From Paraburkholderia aromaticivorans (GTDB taxonomy: Bacteria > Pseudomonadota > Gammaproteobacteria > Burkholderiales > Burkholderiaceae): 64,000 nt of DNA. Where the stretch lies: NCBI RefSeq assembly GCF_012689525.1, contig NZ_CP051516.1, positions 3,224,001-3,288,000 of the forward strand. The letters are read 5' to 3'. Of this stretch, positions 1 through 8,742 are shown in pieces. The notes under the pieces were generated by a model. That model did not search any database. It saw only the letters and a program-made list of their open reading frames with translations, and was not told where the DNA came from. The translations under genes were made by a program, and so were the position numbers. Within the stretch, counting starts at the first letter, position 1. Each line of letters starts with the position of its first letter.

Positions 1-1190
1 CTGTAGCGCACGCGCGTCGGAAAGATTTCCGATAGAAAGCACGGCAGCGTACCGTCGTTCATCGTCAACAACGCGCCGAAAGCAATCTGGATCATCACGA
101 TGGTCGCGAAGCTCGCGCCGACCAGGCCTTTGAAGAGCGGGACGGTCAACAGCGCGAACAGAATGGACGCGCCGATCAGCATCGTCTTGCGGCCCACCCG
201 ATCGGAGAGCTTGCCCATCAGAAAGATGAGCCCGATATAAGCAGCAAGCGAAATCGTCGCAACAATGAACGACTCGGTTTCACCCATGCCCATTTCCGTC
301 GACAGATACGTCGGCATGTAGCTGAGCACCAGATAGAACGCAACCGCGTTCAGGCACGTCACGCCGAAGGCGATCAGCATCTTGCCGCGGTGCACGCTCA
401 TCAGTTCCTTGATCGGTGCGCGCGGAACATGATGGGACGCTTCCAGCGCCTTGAATTTCGGCGTGTCTTCCAGACGCACGCGAATATAACGGCCGATCAG
501 TCCGAAGGGCGCGGCAAGCAGGAACGGCAGACGCCAGCCGAATGAATGAAGCTGTTCCGTCGTCAGCACGGCATGCAGCACGGCCACGAACACCGAGCCG
601 AACAGAAGTCCCGCCGCCGTGCTCGCCGGCACGATGCTGGTATAAACGCCGCGCTTGCCTTCAGGCGCGTATTCGGCGAGAAAGGCGGACGCGCCGGCAT
701 ATTCGCCGGAAGCCGAGAAACCCTGCACGACCCGAACCAGCAGTAGCAGAATCGGCGCGAGTACGCCAACCTGCGCATAAGTCGGCAAAAACGCAATGAC
801 GAAGGTCGAGCAGGACATGATCAAAATCGATAGGGAGAGCGCTGTCCTGCGGCCTATCTTGTCGCCGAAATGGCCCCACACGATGCCGCCGATCGGTCTG
901 ACGATAAACGAAATCGCGAACACGCCATAGGCGGCGAGCAGGCCGGTCGCTGAATCCGTCCGCGGAAAGAACACGACCGCGATGATCGTGGCGAGATAGC
1001 CGTACGACGCGTAATCGAACCACTCGACGAAGTTGCCGATAAAGCTGGCCGTCGCCGCGCGTTTGAGCAGCCGGCCATCGACGCGGGCGCGCCCCTGCTC
1101 CGCAGCGGCTGCGTGCATGAAAGCGCCGTCGTCCGGCGCGATCACGCCGGCACCCGCTGAACTGCCTGAAACAGCTTTTCTGGTACTCAT
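1..1190 (-). CDS. MFS transporter, MHS (metabolite:H+ symporter) type, 3' end cut by the window
   Basis: About 396 residues are present and the reading frame runs off the left edge, so the C-terminus is missing. The protein shows the MHS features FVEWFDY in the first helix and GHFGDKIGRR in the loop after helix 2, then repeated hydrophobic segments to the edge. The start is ATG at 1190 with GGAG seven bases upstream. It is the last gene of the creatinine/creatine cluster but has its own 300-bp upstream region carrying the same operator as the catabolic genes. This suggests co-regulation and a role in moving creatine, creatinine, sarcosine or a related compound. The substrate is inferred from context only. 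Confidence 0.85.
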   Translation of the reverse strand, partial: MSTRKAVSGSSAGAGVIAPDDGAFMHAAAAEQGRARVDGRLLKRAATASFIGNFVEWFDYASYGYLATIIAVVFFPRTDSATGLLAAYGVFAISFIVRPIGGIVWGHFGDKIGRRTALSLSILIMSCSTFVIAFLPTYAQVGVLAPILLLLVRVVQGFSASGEYAGASAFLAEYAPEGKRGVYTSIVPASTAAGLLFGSVFVAVLHAVLTTEQLHSFGWRLPFLLAAPFGLIGRYIRVRLEDTPKFKALEASHHVPRAPIKELMSVHRGKMLIAFGVTCLNAVAFYLVLSYMPTYLSTEMGMGETESFIVATISLAAYIGLIFLMGKLSDRVGRKTMLIGASILFALLTVPLFKGLVGASFATIVMIQIAFGALLTMNDGTLPCFLSEIFPTRVRY

Positions 1191-1335
1191 CTACGATCTC
1201 CAAACGTGAAACGTGGGACTGCCAGGTTGTGGCGACGACTCTTGCGGCCGTCTGTCCAGGATCCGCTCTGTTCGCGCGGGTGTGTGCCGTTTCGGCAAAT
1301 AGTAGAAGCTCGGTCAGGCGGAAGATTTTCGGTCG

Positions 1336-1361
1336 CGACGGAACACTTTCTGATTTCGACA
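1336..1361 (-). promoter_or_regulatory. Putative operator, copy A (upstream of the MFS gene)
   Basis: On the minus strand two half-sites, TGTCG (1357-1361) and CGTCG (1336-1340), are exactly 21 bp apart. The same arrangement precedes the creatinase gene (7056-7081) and the creatininase gene (3890-3915), and 17 of 26 positions are identical in all three. Two tandem half-sites at two helical turns suit an AraC-type dimer. The proximal half lies 146 bp upstream of the start codon. Binding by the regulator encoded at 7193-8203 is inferred. Confidence 0.6.
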
Positions 1362-1408
1362 TCGCGGGTTTACACAAGACCGGCTGCGAAACGAGCCGGA
1401 AAAAAGGC

Positions 1409-1468
1409 CAAAAAAAAGCCCGCGTCAGACCCGACGGCATTCGTCTGCCGTCGAGCCTCGACGCGGGC
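1409..1468 (-). terminator. Intrinsic terminator after the NCS1 permease gene
   Basis: On the minus strand a 9-bp stem (GCCCGCGTC, 1460-1468, with its complement at 1418-1426) encloses an inner 7-bp stem (1446-1452 with 1433-1439) and is followed by eight T. It lies 35 bp beyond the permease stop and separates the creatininase-permease unit from the MFS gene. Confidence 0.85.
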
Positions 1469-1502
1469 AACCTTGGAAGGTTCGGGTACTACAAGAGAGT
1501 GA

Positions 1503-2960
1503 TCAGTACGCTACATGCGCTACGGTGTCGGTTGTGGTCCGGAAGTGCGGACTGCGGCGAGCGAGCACGAAGTAGGTCAAGCCCGCGGAGATCAGCCCGA
1601 ACTCGAAACTCAGATCGCCCCAGCCGAGGTAATCGCGCATCAACGGACTGACAAAGGTCGGCGAATTCGAGAATACGAGTGACGCCCCGATACCCGCCAT
1701 CAGCGCAATCACGCCGGGCCAGAAGATGCCCGCGTCGTACCAGTAGGCGCCGCTGCCCCATTTCATCCACGCGTCGGCCTGATAGCGGCCGCGGCGCATG
1801 AAATAATCCACGACCACGATGGCCGCCCAGGGCGCCGTCCAATACACCATGTAGTTCAGGAACACCTGGTACATGTCGAAGAATTGGCCATAGAACACGG
1901 TCACCACGCGGAAGCAGAGCGTGAACAGCGCGATGATGGTCAGCGAGGTGATGCGGTTGATCGGAATGCGCAACGCCAGCAATCCGAGACCTGCCGTGTA
2001 GCCGTTCGGCACATTGGCCGCGATGCCGCCGAGAATGATCGAGAACAGCAGCGGGACGATGAACCACGTCGGCAGGAAGCGTCCCAATTGACTCACCGGA
2101 TCGTCGCCGAGCGAGCCACCCAGCGCCGTGGCGAACAGCACGCCGATCACTTCGCAGAACATCAGCGCCACGAACTGGCCGCCTCCCGCCGCGAGCACGA
2201 TCTTTTTCCAGCTCGTTTCAGCCGGGAAATAGCGACTGTAGTCGGAGGCGAAATTCGCCCAGCCGATCGGATAGGAGAACACGATGCCCATCGCGATGAG
2301 CCAGGTGCTGAACGAGCCGCCACCGTGGTTGATCGCCGACGCCATCGCGAAGCTCGTATGCGGCAGCACGAAAGCCGCAAGGCCGCCGAACAGCACCGCA
2401 AGCACCACCGCGATCCATTTCTCCGCGGCAATGATGGTCGCATGGCCGAAGATCGCGAGCAGAATCTCCGCGGCAAGAATGATCGCCAGCGAAATCCACA
2501 CGACTGCATGGCTGTGCAAGCCGCCCATCTTCAGCAAGTTTTCCAACGCCTGAGTCGCGACTACCGAGTTGATCGAAAACCAGCTCAGCGCCGAAACGAG
2601 ACTCACGGCCTTCGGCAGAAATGAACCGAGCTGGCCGAACGAACTGCGCGAGGTCATGATGCCGGACGTGCCGGTGCGAGGGCCCATGATCGTCGTCAGA
2701 CCCAGCACGAAGCAGCCCAGCAGATTGCCGACCGTGATGGCCGCGAGCGCCTGCCAGAGCGACAAACCTTGCGAAAGCGCGAGCGCGCCCGTCACGACCA
2801 CCACGTAATTGGTGTTGGCGCCGATCCACATCTTGAACAACTCGGCCGGCGTACCGTGCCGGTCCTTCAGCGGGATTGGATCGATTGCGTGCTGCTCGAT
2901 ACTCCAGGCCTTATCCGCGGCCACTTCAGTGTGCGAATCACGGCTTTCGTAGCTTCCCAT
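1503..2960 (-). CDS. NCS1-family nucleobase/hydantoin-type permease, probable creatinine uptake
   Basis: The product has 485 residues and about 12 hydrophobic segments, as usual for NCS1 transporters (codB/purine-cytosine permease family). The early TSGIMTSRSSFG stretch after a MGPRTG segment is typical of the family. The gene begins 25 bp after the creatininase stop on the same strand, so the two are very likely cotranscribed from the promoter with operator C. A strong terminator follows. Creatinine resembles the cyclic amides carried by NCS1 proteins, so creatinine uptake is a reasonable inference. Cytosine or another nucleobase cannot be excluded. Confidence 0.85.
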   Translation of the reverse strand: MGSYESRDSHTEVAADKAWSIEQHAIDPIPLKDRHGTPAELFKMWIGANTNYVVVVTGALALSQGLSLWQALAAITVGNLLGCFVLGLTTIMGPRTGTSGIMTSRSSFGQLGSFLPKAVSLVSALSWFSINSVVATQALENLLKMGGLHSHAVVWISLAIILAAEILLAIFGHATIIAAEKWIAVVLAVLFGGLAAFVLPHTSFAMASAINHGGGSFSTWLIAMGIVFSYPIGWANFASDYSRYFPAETSWKKIVLAAGGGQFVALMFCEVIGVLFATALGGSLGDDPVSQLGRFLPTWFIVPLLFSIILGGIAANVPNGYTAGLGLLALRIPINRITSLTIIALFTLCFRVVTVFYGQFFDMYQVFLNYMVYWTAPWAAIVVVDYFMRRGRYQADAWMKWGSGAYWYDAGIFWPGVIALMAGIGASLVFSNSPTFVSPLMRDYLGWGDLSFEFGLISAGLTYFVLARRSPHFRTTTDTVAHVAY

Positions 2961-2985
2961 TGCGTTCCCCTGATCGATGGTGGGT

Positions 2986-3783
2986 TCAGGCGTCCGTTGC
3001 TTTTGCGCGGGCCTCGTAGGCTTCGCCGAGGGCGTGCGAAATACCGTCGACGCAAACGTCGAACAGCAACGCGCCCTTCTCCGCCGATGCAGCCGCTGCC
3101 GACGACAGGCAACCGGACGGCGGCGTCCACTGCGGAACCGGCGGGAACAGGTCGTACGGCTCGAACGTGGCCGCCGCGTGCGTGGGTACGCACGACATGT
3201 CCACCAGATGCGGATGCAAATGCAGCATCAGCGAAGTCTCGAGTACGCCGCCATGCTCGACCGCCCAGCCGGGAAACCCTTCTGGATAAATGCGCGCGAT
3301 GGTGGCCTCGGTGACGAAGTCCCAGTACGACAGCATCACGACCTGAAAATCGTGAATGCCTTCCCAGCGCAATTCCCGAAGCGCGAGATCGATGCCTTCG
3401 ACCGCGAACATCGAATTTTCGAAATGCCCGTTGATCAGGCAGATCTTGCGCGCGCCGTGCCGCGCGAATTCCTTCAAAATGTCCTTCACTGTCGACGACA
3501 ACGTGTGGCCGTCGAGACTCGTCGTCCCGCACAGATGATTGCCGCCGCCGCTCTTCTGTTGCGACTTGTAGCCGTACGCAATGGCCGGCGCAACCAGCGC
3601 GCCGATCCGTTGCGCGACGCCGACGCCGATGGCGCTCGGCAGCAGCACGTCGGGATTCATCGACATATGCGGGCCATGCTGCTCCAAGGCGCCGATCGGA
3701 ATCAGAATGGGTTGCTTGTCCTGCTGCACGCGGCGTGCATATTCGGGCCACGCCAACTCGCCTATTACCACGCTCTTTTGCAT
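2986..3783 (-). CDS. crnA: Creatininase (creatinine amidohydrolase)
   Basis: The 265-residue protein hydrolyses creatinine to creatine (EC 3.5.2.10). It matches Pseudomonas putida creatininase closely as I remember it, and all metal ligands fall at the same numbers: Glu34, His36, Asp45, His120 and Glu122. This argues for true creatininase rather than one of the many creatininase-family amidases such as MftE. The start at 3783 is set by AGGAG about 8 bases upstream; an in-frame ATG 105 bases further upstream lies in the operator region and is unlikely. The gene is followed at 25 bp by the NCS1 permease gene. Confidence 0.95.
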   Translation of the reverse strand: MQKSVVIGELAWPEYARRVQQDKQPILIPIGALEQHGPHMSMNPDVLLPSAIGVGVAQRIGALVAPAIAYGYKSQQKSGGGNHLCGTTSLDGHTLSSTVKDILKEFARHGARKICLINGHFENSMFAVEGIDLALRELRWEGIHDFQVVMLSYWDFVTEATIARIYPEGFPGWAVEHGGVLETSLMLHLHPHLVDMSCVPTHAAATFEPYDLFPPVPQWTPPSGCLSSAAAASAEKGALLFDVCVDGISHALGEAYEARAKATDA

Positions 3784-3889
3784 CGAAGACGTCTCCTGGT
3801 TGTTATTCCGCTGGGGGTGACTCGCTTTGTCACTCCCGTAGACTCGAGACCATCGTATGGGCCTAATATTGTGGAAATGTTTTTGCACA

Positions 3890-3915
3890 CGACAAAACGC
3901 TTCCTGTTTTCGACA
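3890..3915 (-). promoter_or_regulatory. Putative operator, copy C (upstream of creatininase)
   Basis: On the minus strand perfect TGTCG half-sites lie at 3911-3915 and 3890-3894, 21 bp apart, 107 bp upstream of the creatininase start. The spacer shares AAA, AAG and T positions with copies A and B. An AT-rich stretch (3864-3885) between it and the gene could hold the -10 region. It shows that creatininase has its own promoter although glyA and the folB-like gene lie just upstream on the same strand. Confidence 0.6.
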
Positions 3916-3952
3916 TCCGCGTGTCGGTCATGTTATTCCCTGTCAGGTGAGA

Positions 3953-4393
3953 TCAGGCTAGCAGCGTGTGCGAAGCGCGTTCGGCGCTCATATTGCCGGA
4001 CCAGCGTAGATAGTCGAGCCGGCTCCAGTGCAAGCGCACGCCCACGCGCGCCGCCGCGCGAACAGCATGGGGTTTGTAAAGCGTTAGCACCGCGCTGTCG
4101 AGCACTGCAAAGTGCTCGAACGCCAACGCCAGTATGTCGGTTGCGAGCCGTTCCACGAGGTCGGTGTGCGCCTGAGCATCGAGATAGGCGCACAACATCC
4201 GGCACAACGCGTCGTAGTCGAGGCATGCATCGATATGCTCCGGCAGCGCCTCGGCCCGGCAATGCAGCACGGCATCGATCACGACGGGCTGCGGCGCACG
4301 CTCGTGGCCGTGAATGCCGACCCGCGTCTGTGCCTGCAGCGCTTCGATCACGACATCCCACTCGATCGCGGGAAGAGTTCGCATCGTATTCAT
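3953..4393 (-). CDS. FolB-like dihydroneopterin aldolase family protein
   Basis: The 146-residue product has the small T-fold layout of the dihydroneopterin aldolase/epimerase family: an N-terminal VVIEALQAQTRVGIHGHER strand pair, a central DYDALCRML segment, a VERLATDILALAF helix and a VLTLYKP strand. ATG at 4393 has GAGG eight bases upstream. It starts 28 bp after glyA and is probably in the creatinase-glyA unit. A second folate-type gene beside glyA in a creatine cluster suggests support for tetrahydrofolate needed when sarcosine oxidation releases one-carbon units. The exact reaction (aldolase, epimerase or other) cannot be told from sequence alone. Confidence 0.7.
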   Translation of the reverse strand: MNTMRTLPAIEWDVVIEALQAQTRVGIHGHERAPQPVVIDAVLHCRAEALPEHIDACLDYDALCRMLCAYLDAQAHTDLVERLATDILALAFEHFAVLDSAVLTLYKPHAVRAAARVGVRLHWSRLDYLRWSGNMSAERASHTLLA

Positions 4394-4421
4394 CGGAACC
4401 TCATCACGGTGAGGCGTGCGC

Positions 4422-5681
4422 TCAGAAGCCTGCGTACACGGGAAAGCGCGCGCATAGTTGCGAGACCTGCTCACGTACGTGGCTTTCCGTCTCTGCGTTA
4501 CCGAGGTGGTCGAGCACGTCGCAAATCAGCGTCGCCGTCAGTGCCGCTTCTGCTTCTCCGAAACCGCGCGTCGTGATCGCCGGTGTGCCGATTCGAATGC
4601 CGCTGGTCACGAACGGCGACTGCGGATCGTTCGGCACCGTGTTCTTGTTGACCGTGATATGCGCGCGACCCAGCGCGGCGTCGGCATCCTTGCCCGTGAT
4701 GCCCTTCGCGATCAGGCTCACCAGGAACAGGTGATCGTCTGTTCCGCCCGACACCACGTCATAGCCGCGTTCGTTGAATATGGTAACCATGGCGCGTGCA
4801 TTGGCGAGCGTCGCTTGCTGATAGGCCTTAAAGTCCGGCCCCGACGCTTCCTTGAACGCCACGGCCTTCGCCGCGATCACGTGCATCAGCGGGCCGCCCT
4901 GCGTGCCGGGAAACACCATCGAACTCAGCTTCTTTTCGATCGCCTCGTTGGCTTTGGCGAGGATCAGGCCGCCGCGCGGGCCGCGCAGCGTCTTGTGCGT
5001 GGTCGTCGTGACGATGTCCGCGAACGGCAACGGATTCGGATACAGGCCAGCCGCGACGAGTCCCGCCACATGCGCCATATCGACGAACAGAAGAGCGTTC
5101 ACGCGATCCGCTATTTCACGAAAACGTGCGAAGTCCAGCACGCGCGAATACGCGGAGAAACCCGCCACGATCATTTTCGGGCGATGTTCGAGTGCCAGTC
5201 GTTCGATTTCGTCATAGTCGATCAAACCGGTCCGCGGATCGACGCCGTACTGCACCGCGTTGTAGAGCTTGCCGGAGGACGACACTTTCGCGCCGTGCGT
5301 GAGGTGGCCGCCATGCGCGAGACTCATGCCGAGAATCGTGTCGCCGGGCGCGAGCAGCGCGAGATAGACCGCTGCGTTGGCCTGCGAACCGCTATGCGGC
5401 TGCACGTTCGCATAGTCGGCGCCGAAGAGTTGTTTCGCCCGCTCGATAGCCAACGACTCGACCACATCCACGTGTTCACAGCCGCCGTAATAGCGCTTGC
5501 CGGGATAGCCTTCCGCGTATTTGTTCGTGAGCACCGAACCCTGCGCTTCCATCACGCGCGGGCTCGTGTAGTTTTCCGATGCGATCAGTTCGATATGCGC
5601 TTCCTGACGCTGGCGCTCGCGGAGCATGGCGTCGGACAGGTCCGGATCGAACCCGGCGATGGTCTGTTCTTTTGAAAACAT
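4422..5681 (-). CDS. glyA: Serine hydroxymethyltransferase
   Basis: The 419-residue enzyme interconverts serine and glycine with transfer of the one-carbon unit to tetrahydrofolate. The PLP lysine is Lys230 in the TTTTHK motif, followed by the usual RGPRGG segment; length and N-terminal ELIASEN motif are standard. It lies 84 bp after the creatinase gene on the same strand. Being inside a creatine cluster, it is probably a catabolic paralogue, using 5,10-methylene-THF and glycine from sarcosine to make serine. That there is another housekeeping glyA elsewhere is assumed. Confidence 0.95.
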   Translation of the reverse strand: MFSKEQTIAGFDPDLSDAMLRERQRQEAHIELIASENYTSPRVMEAQGSVLTNKYAEGYPGKRYYGGCEHVDVVESLAIERAKQLFGADYANVQPHSGSQANAAVYLALLAPGDTILGMSLAHGGHLTHGAKVSSSGKLYNAVQYGVDPRTGLIDYDEIERLALEHRPKMIVAGFSAYSRVLDFARFREIADRVNALLFVDMAHVAGLVAAGLYPNPLPFADIVTTTTHKTLRGPRGGLILAKANEAIEKKLSSMVFPGTQGGPLMHVIAAKAVAFKEASGPDFKAYQQATLANARAMVTIFNERGYDVVSGGTDDHLFLVSLIAKGITGKDADAALGRAHITVNKNTVPNDPQSPFVTSGIRIGTPAITTRGFGEAEAALTATLICDVLDHLGNAETESHVREQVSQLCARFPVYAGF

Positions 5682-5765
5682 CGAGACGTCTCCTGCAACA
5701 TCATGTTTGTGCCTGCGGCCGCAGCCGCAGGATCAGATCGCGATTGGTCCGGTTCAGACTCTGAA

Positions 5766-6977
5766 TCAGGCCTTGATGATGTTGTGTTCCGGGCCGTACT
5801 TGAAACCGGTGATGTTGGTTGCGTTCTTCTCGCCGACCACGAGGATGTCGTGCTCGCGATAGCCGCCCGCACCGGGTAAACCTTGCGGCAACATGATCAT
5901 CGGTTCCATCGAAACCACCATGTTCGGTTCGAGAATCGTGTCGATGTCTTCACGCAGTTCAAGCCCTGCTTCGCGGCCGTAGTAATGCGAGAGCACGCCG
6001 AACGAATGGCCGTAGCCGAACGTGCGGTATTGCAGCAGGTTGTACTCCGCGTAGATCTTGTTCAACTCGTGGGCGATGTCGCTGCAGCGCGCGCCCGGCT
6101 TGATCAGCTTCAGGCCCGCTTCATGCACTTCGACGTTGACCTTCCACAAGCGCAGGTGCTCGTCGGAACAGTGATCGAAGAACATCGTGCGTTCGAGTGC
6201 GGTGTAATAGCCGGCGATCATCGAGAAGCAGTTCAGGCTCAAGATGTCGCCCTTTTGCACTTTGCGCGTGGTGACCGGATTGTGCGCACCGTCCGTGTTG
6301 ATGCCGGACTGGAACCACGTCCACGTGTCCATCAGTTCGGAATCGGGAAAACGTTTGGCGATTTCACGCACCATCGCTTGCGTCGAGGCCAGCGCCACTT
6401 CATGTTCGGGCACACCTTCATGCACCGCCGCCGCGAGCGCCGCGCCACCCACATCGCACACGTTCGCGCCGTGTTTGATGACTTCGATTTCCTCGGCGGA
6501 CTTGATCATGCGCATGCGCATGGTCTGCGCGCCGATGTCGACGAATTCCACCGACGGCAACGCCGCTTTGAGCTTCTCGAGCACATCTATCGGCACCTGA
6601 TCGAACTCGAGACCGACGCGTCCCTTGTTGTCGATCTCCTGCTGCACGCCGCGGAAGAAGTTGTCTCGCTGCCAGTCGGTATAGACCACGTTGTAGTCGC
6701 CGACCGTGCGACGCCACGGCTGGCCGCCGTCGATATTCGCCGAGATGGAGACCACTTTCTCCGGCGTGACGACGAGTCCGTATTTACGGCCGAACGAGCA
6801 GTACAGGAAGTCCGCGTAGTAGTTGATGTTGTGATACGACGTGAACAGCACGGCATCGATATTTTCATTCGCCATCAATGCGCGCAGCTTGCCCTGACGG
6901 TTCGCGTATTCCGCATCCGAGAAGGTGTGCTTTACCTTTTCGCCGTTCTCGATTCGAATCAGATTTTCCATTTTCAT
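5766..6977 (-). CDS. Creatinase (creatine amidinohydrolase)
   Basis: The 403-residue protein hydrolyses creatine to sarcosine and urea (EC 3.5.3.3). It has the length of P. putida creatinase and near-identical stretches, including FTSYHNINYY (46-55), MDTWTWFQSGIN (216-227) and the catalytic His232 in DGAHNPV. It has the pita-bread fold of M24 peptidases but needs no metal. The ATG at 6977 is preceded by AAGGAG; a longer upstream frame runs through the operator and is not used. It is the first gene of a unit continuing with glyA and the folB-like gene. Confidence 0.95.
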   Translation of the reverse strand: MKMENLIRIENGEKVKHTFSDAEYANRQGKLRALMANENIDAVLFTSYHNINYYADFLYCSFGRKYGLVVTPEKVVSISANIDGGQPWRRTVGDYNVVYTDWQRDNFFRGVQQEIDNKGRVGLEFDQVPIDVLEKLKAALPSVEFVDIGAQTMRMRMIKSAEEIEVIKHGANVCDVGGAALAAAVHEGVPEHEVALASTQAMVREIAKRFPDSELMDTWTWFQSGINTDGAHNPVTTRKVQKGDILSLNCFSMIAGYYTALERTMFFDHCSDEHLRLWKVNVEVHEAGLKLIKPGARCSDIAHELNKIYAEYNLLQYRTFGYGHSFGVLSHYYGREAGLELREDIDTILEPNMVVSMEPMIMLPQGLPGAGGYREHDILVVGEKNATNITGFKYGPEHNIIKA

Positions 6978-7055
6978 GCGCTCGCTCCTTGGTGAAAAAG
7001 GCCAGTAGGTGTGAGCGAATGGTAGGAGTTCGGTGGTTTCGAACGTTTTCCGAAG

Positions 7056-7081
7056 CGACACTATACTTTTCGATTTCGACA
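7056..7081 (-). promoter_or_regulatory. Putative operator, copy B (upstream of creatinase)
   Basis: On the minus strand two TGTCG half-sites (7077-7081 and 7056-7060) lie 21 bp apart, 79 bp upstream of the creatinase start. Similarity with copy A continues past the half-sites on both sides, with a shared TAAACCC block before and an ACCGA-CT-CTA block after. This suggests that a whole promoter module of about 65 bp was duplicated. Confidence 0.65.
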
Positions 7082-7192
7082 TCGAGGGTTTACCACTGCG
7101 ATGCGCTGGTGCCGTCGGATTGCCGTTTCGAACAGGCGCAGGTGCACGCGCACGGCGATGGCGCGCGGGCATCGGAACAGGGACGGTGTGCT

Positions 7193-8203
7193 TTAAAGCG
7201 CGTTCTGATAGCGCCGACGATCCGCCATGGGCGAGATCTGGAATTGCGCCTTGTAGCGCGTGGCGAAGTGCGTCATCGAAGTGAAGCCTGTGCGCGAGCA
7301 CACTTCCTCGAGAGGCTTGCCGGTGCGGTAGAGCAGTTGTCGCGCGCGCAGCAGACGAATCTCCAGGTAGGCTTGCGCCGGCGTCTTGCCGAGACGCTCA
7401 TTGAACCAGCGTTCGAGCTGGCGTTGCGAGACGTCCAGAAATGAAGCGACTTCCGCGACGGAAAGCGGCTCTTCGACGTTGCTCTCCATGATCTGCAGCG
7501 CCTCGTCGAGCTTCACATGTTCAGCGCCTATGTATTGCCGCAACGACGTGCGTTGCCGTTGCTCGTGACTGCGCCGCTCGGCCACCAGCAACTCGAGCAC
7601 GCGCGCGGCGAGCGAGCGGCTGCCCGGCGGCATGCCGAGCAGGTGCACCATCAGATCGAGCGGCGCGACGCCGCCGCTGCATGTATAGCGGTCCCGATCG
7701 ACTTCATAGAGACGGTTGGAAACGATCAGCTTTGGGAATTGCCCCAGCATGACGTCCTGATCTTCCCAGTGGATCGTGCACCGGTAGCCATTGAGCAAAC
7801 CCGCGCGGGCGAGGAAGTAGCTTCCAGTGTCGAGGCCGCCCAGCGCCGTGCCGCTGCGTGCATGCAGGCGGAGCCAATCGAGCACCGCACCGATGCCCTT
7901 GCGCGGGATCGGATTAGGACCCACGACGAACACCGCATCGAAAGAACCGGGATCGGCGATCGTTGCGTCGGGCAGCACCTTGATGCCGTCGCTCGATTGC
8001 GCGTACTCCTTGGCGATTCCGATGAGTTGATAGTCGTACACGCGGCGCCCGACGATCATGTTGGCGATTCGCAGAGGATCGACCGCCGCGCCGAGCGCGA
8101 TGAGGGAGAAATTGTCGAGCAGCAGGAACGCGTACTTTTTGACGCCCAGATCGTGCAGCCCACTCGGCTTGGGTTCTTCAGGCGTGGCCGCGGTGGTTGC
8201 CAT
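7193..8203 (-). CDS. GlxA-family (PfpI/DJ-1 plus AraC) transcriptional regulator, CahR-like
   Basis: The 336-residue protein has an N-terminal class I glutamine-amidotransferase-like domain (about 20-190) and a C-terminal AraC-type double HTH (about 225-330, with VAEVASFLDVSQRQLERWF and EEVCSRTGFTSMTHFATRY). The nucleophile elbow reads LDTGSYFLA, so the usual Cys is missing and the domain is probably a ligand sensor. GbdR, SouR and CahR of pseudomonads belong to this family, and CahR controls creatine use. It lies upstream of creatinase on the same strand with 215 bp between. Its likely targets are the three operator copies. It could sense creatine or sarcosine. Confidence 0.85.
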   Translation of the reverse strand: MATTAATPEEPKPSGLHDLGVKKYAFLLLDNFSLIALGAAVDPLRIANMIVGRRVYDYQLIGIAKEYAQSSDGIKVLPDATIADPGSFDAVFVVGPNPIPRKGIGAVLDWLRLHARSGTALGGLDTGSYFLARAGLLNGYRCTIHWEDQDVMLGQFPKLIVSNRLYEVDRDRYTCSGGVAPLDLMVHLLGMPPGSRSLAARVLELLVAERRSHEQRQRTSLRQYIGAEHVKLDEALQIMESNVEEPLSVAEVASFLDVSQRQLERWFNERLGKTPAQAYLEIRLLRARQLLYRTGKPLEEVCSRTGFTSMTHFATRYKAQFQISPMADRRRYQNAL

Positions 8204-8503
8204 AGACGGAGTTCGGATGGGACGACACGAGGAGAGATGCCAACTGATGCAAGCGTCATCATAACGGCGTTTTGTTCGGCTGCTGCAATGGGGCTTAGGG
8301 CTCGTCGCAGAGTCGGTACGGTCTCAGAATCTCTGGACGGTGGCGGCCGCAAACCATCAAGAATGAAAAGCGGGCGTTGCAGGTATCACGTTGCGTGCGA
8401 GAGGTCCGGGTCGGCGTGTTGTGCGGCTCGGGTGATGGGCGGTCTGATCGTGAGAGGCGCGACGAACGATCGCCGGCTTGTCGCAGTGGCGGCCCCGAAA
8501 ACG
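8204..8503. other. Intergenic stretch between the regulator and the island border
   Basis: No convincing gene is present. The first 60 bp must hold the promoter of the GlxA-type regulator. There is one CGACA at 8223-8227 but no partner 21 bp away, so the operator used by the catabolic genes is not repeated here. The rest is GC-rich spacer up to the old tRNA-Pro terminator. Confidence 0.5.
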
Positions 8504-8537
8504 AAAAAGCCGCGACGCCTTACGGCGTGCGGCTTTT
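8504..8537 (-). terminator. Stranded terminator of the original tRNA-Pro gene
   Basis: A 12-bp hairpin (AGCCGC-GACGCC paired with GGCGT-GCGGCT around TTA) is flanked by A5 on the left and T5 on the right, so it could work in both directions. On the minus strand it follows directly the leftover tRNA 3' end at 8543-8574. It was therefore the terminator of tRNA-Pro before the island separated the two by 21.8 kb. Confidence 0.8.
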
Positions 8538-8542
8538 TAATC

Positions 8543-8574
<32 letters not shown>

Positions 8575-8742
8575 ACACCTAATAAAATCAACAACTTACG
8601 CAATTCAAGTGTTACCGGCGAAGCAGTTCAGTGTAACAGTTAAGCTACCCTAGGGTGCAAAAGTCTAACCACCTGGTTCCGTTAGTGGCGGGTCGGGTCC
8701 CCACTTTGGATTAGCCGCTCTCGCGAATCATCTGTCTATCTC

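Noticed and set aside
8223..8248. A fourth copy of the creatine operator in front of the regulator gene
   Set aside because: One CGACA is present but the position 21 bp away does not match and the spacer is not conserved.
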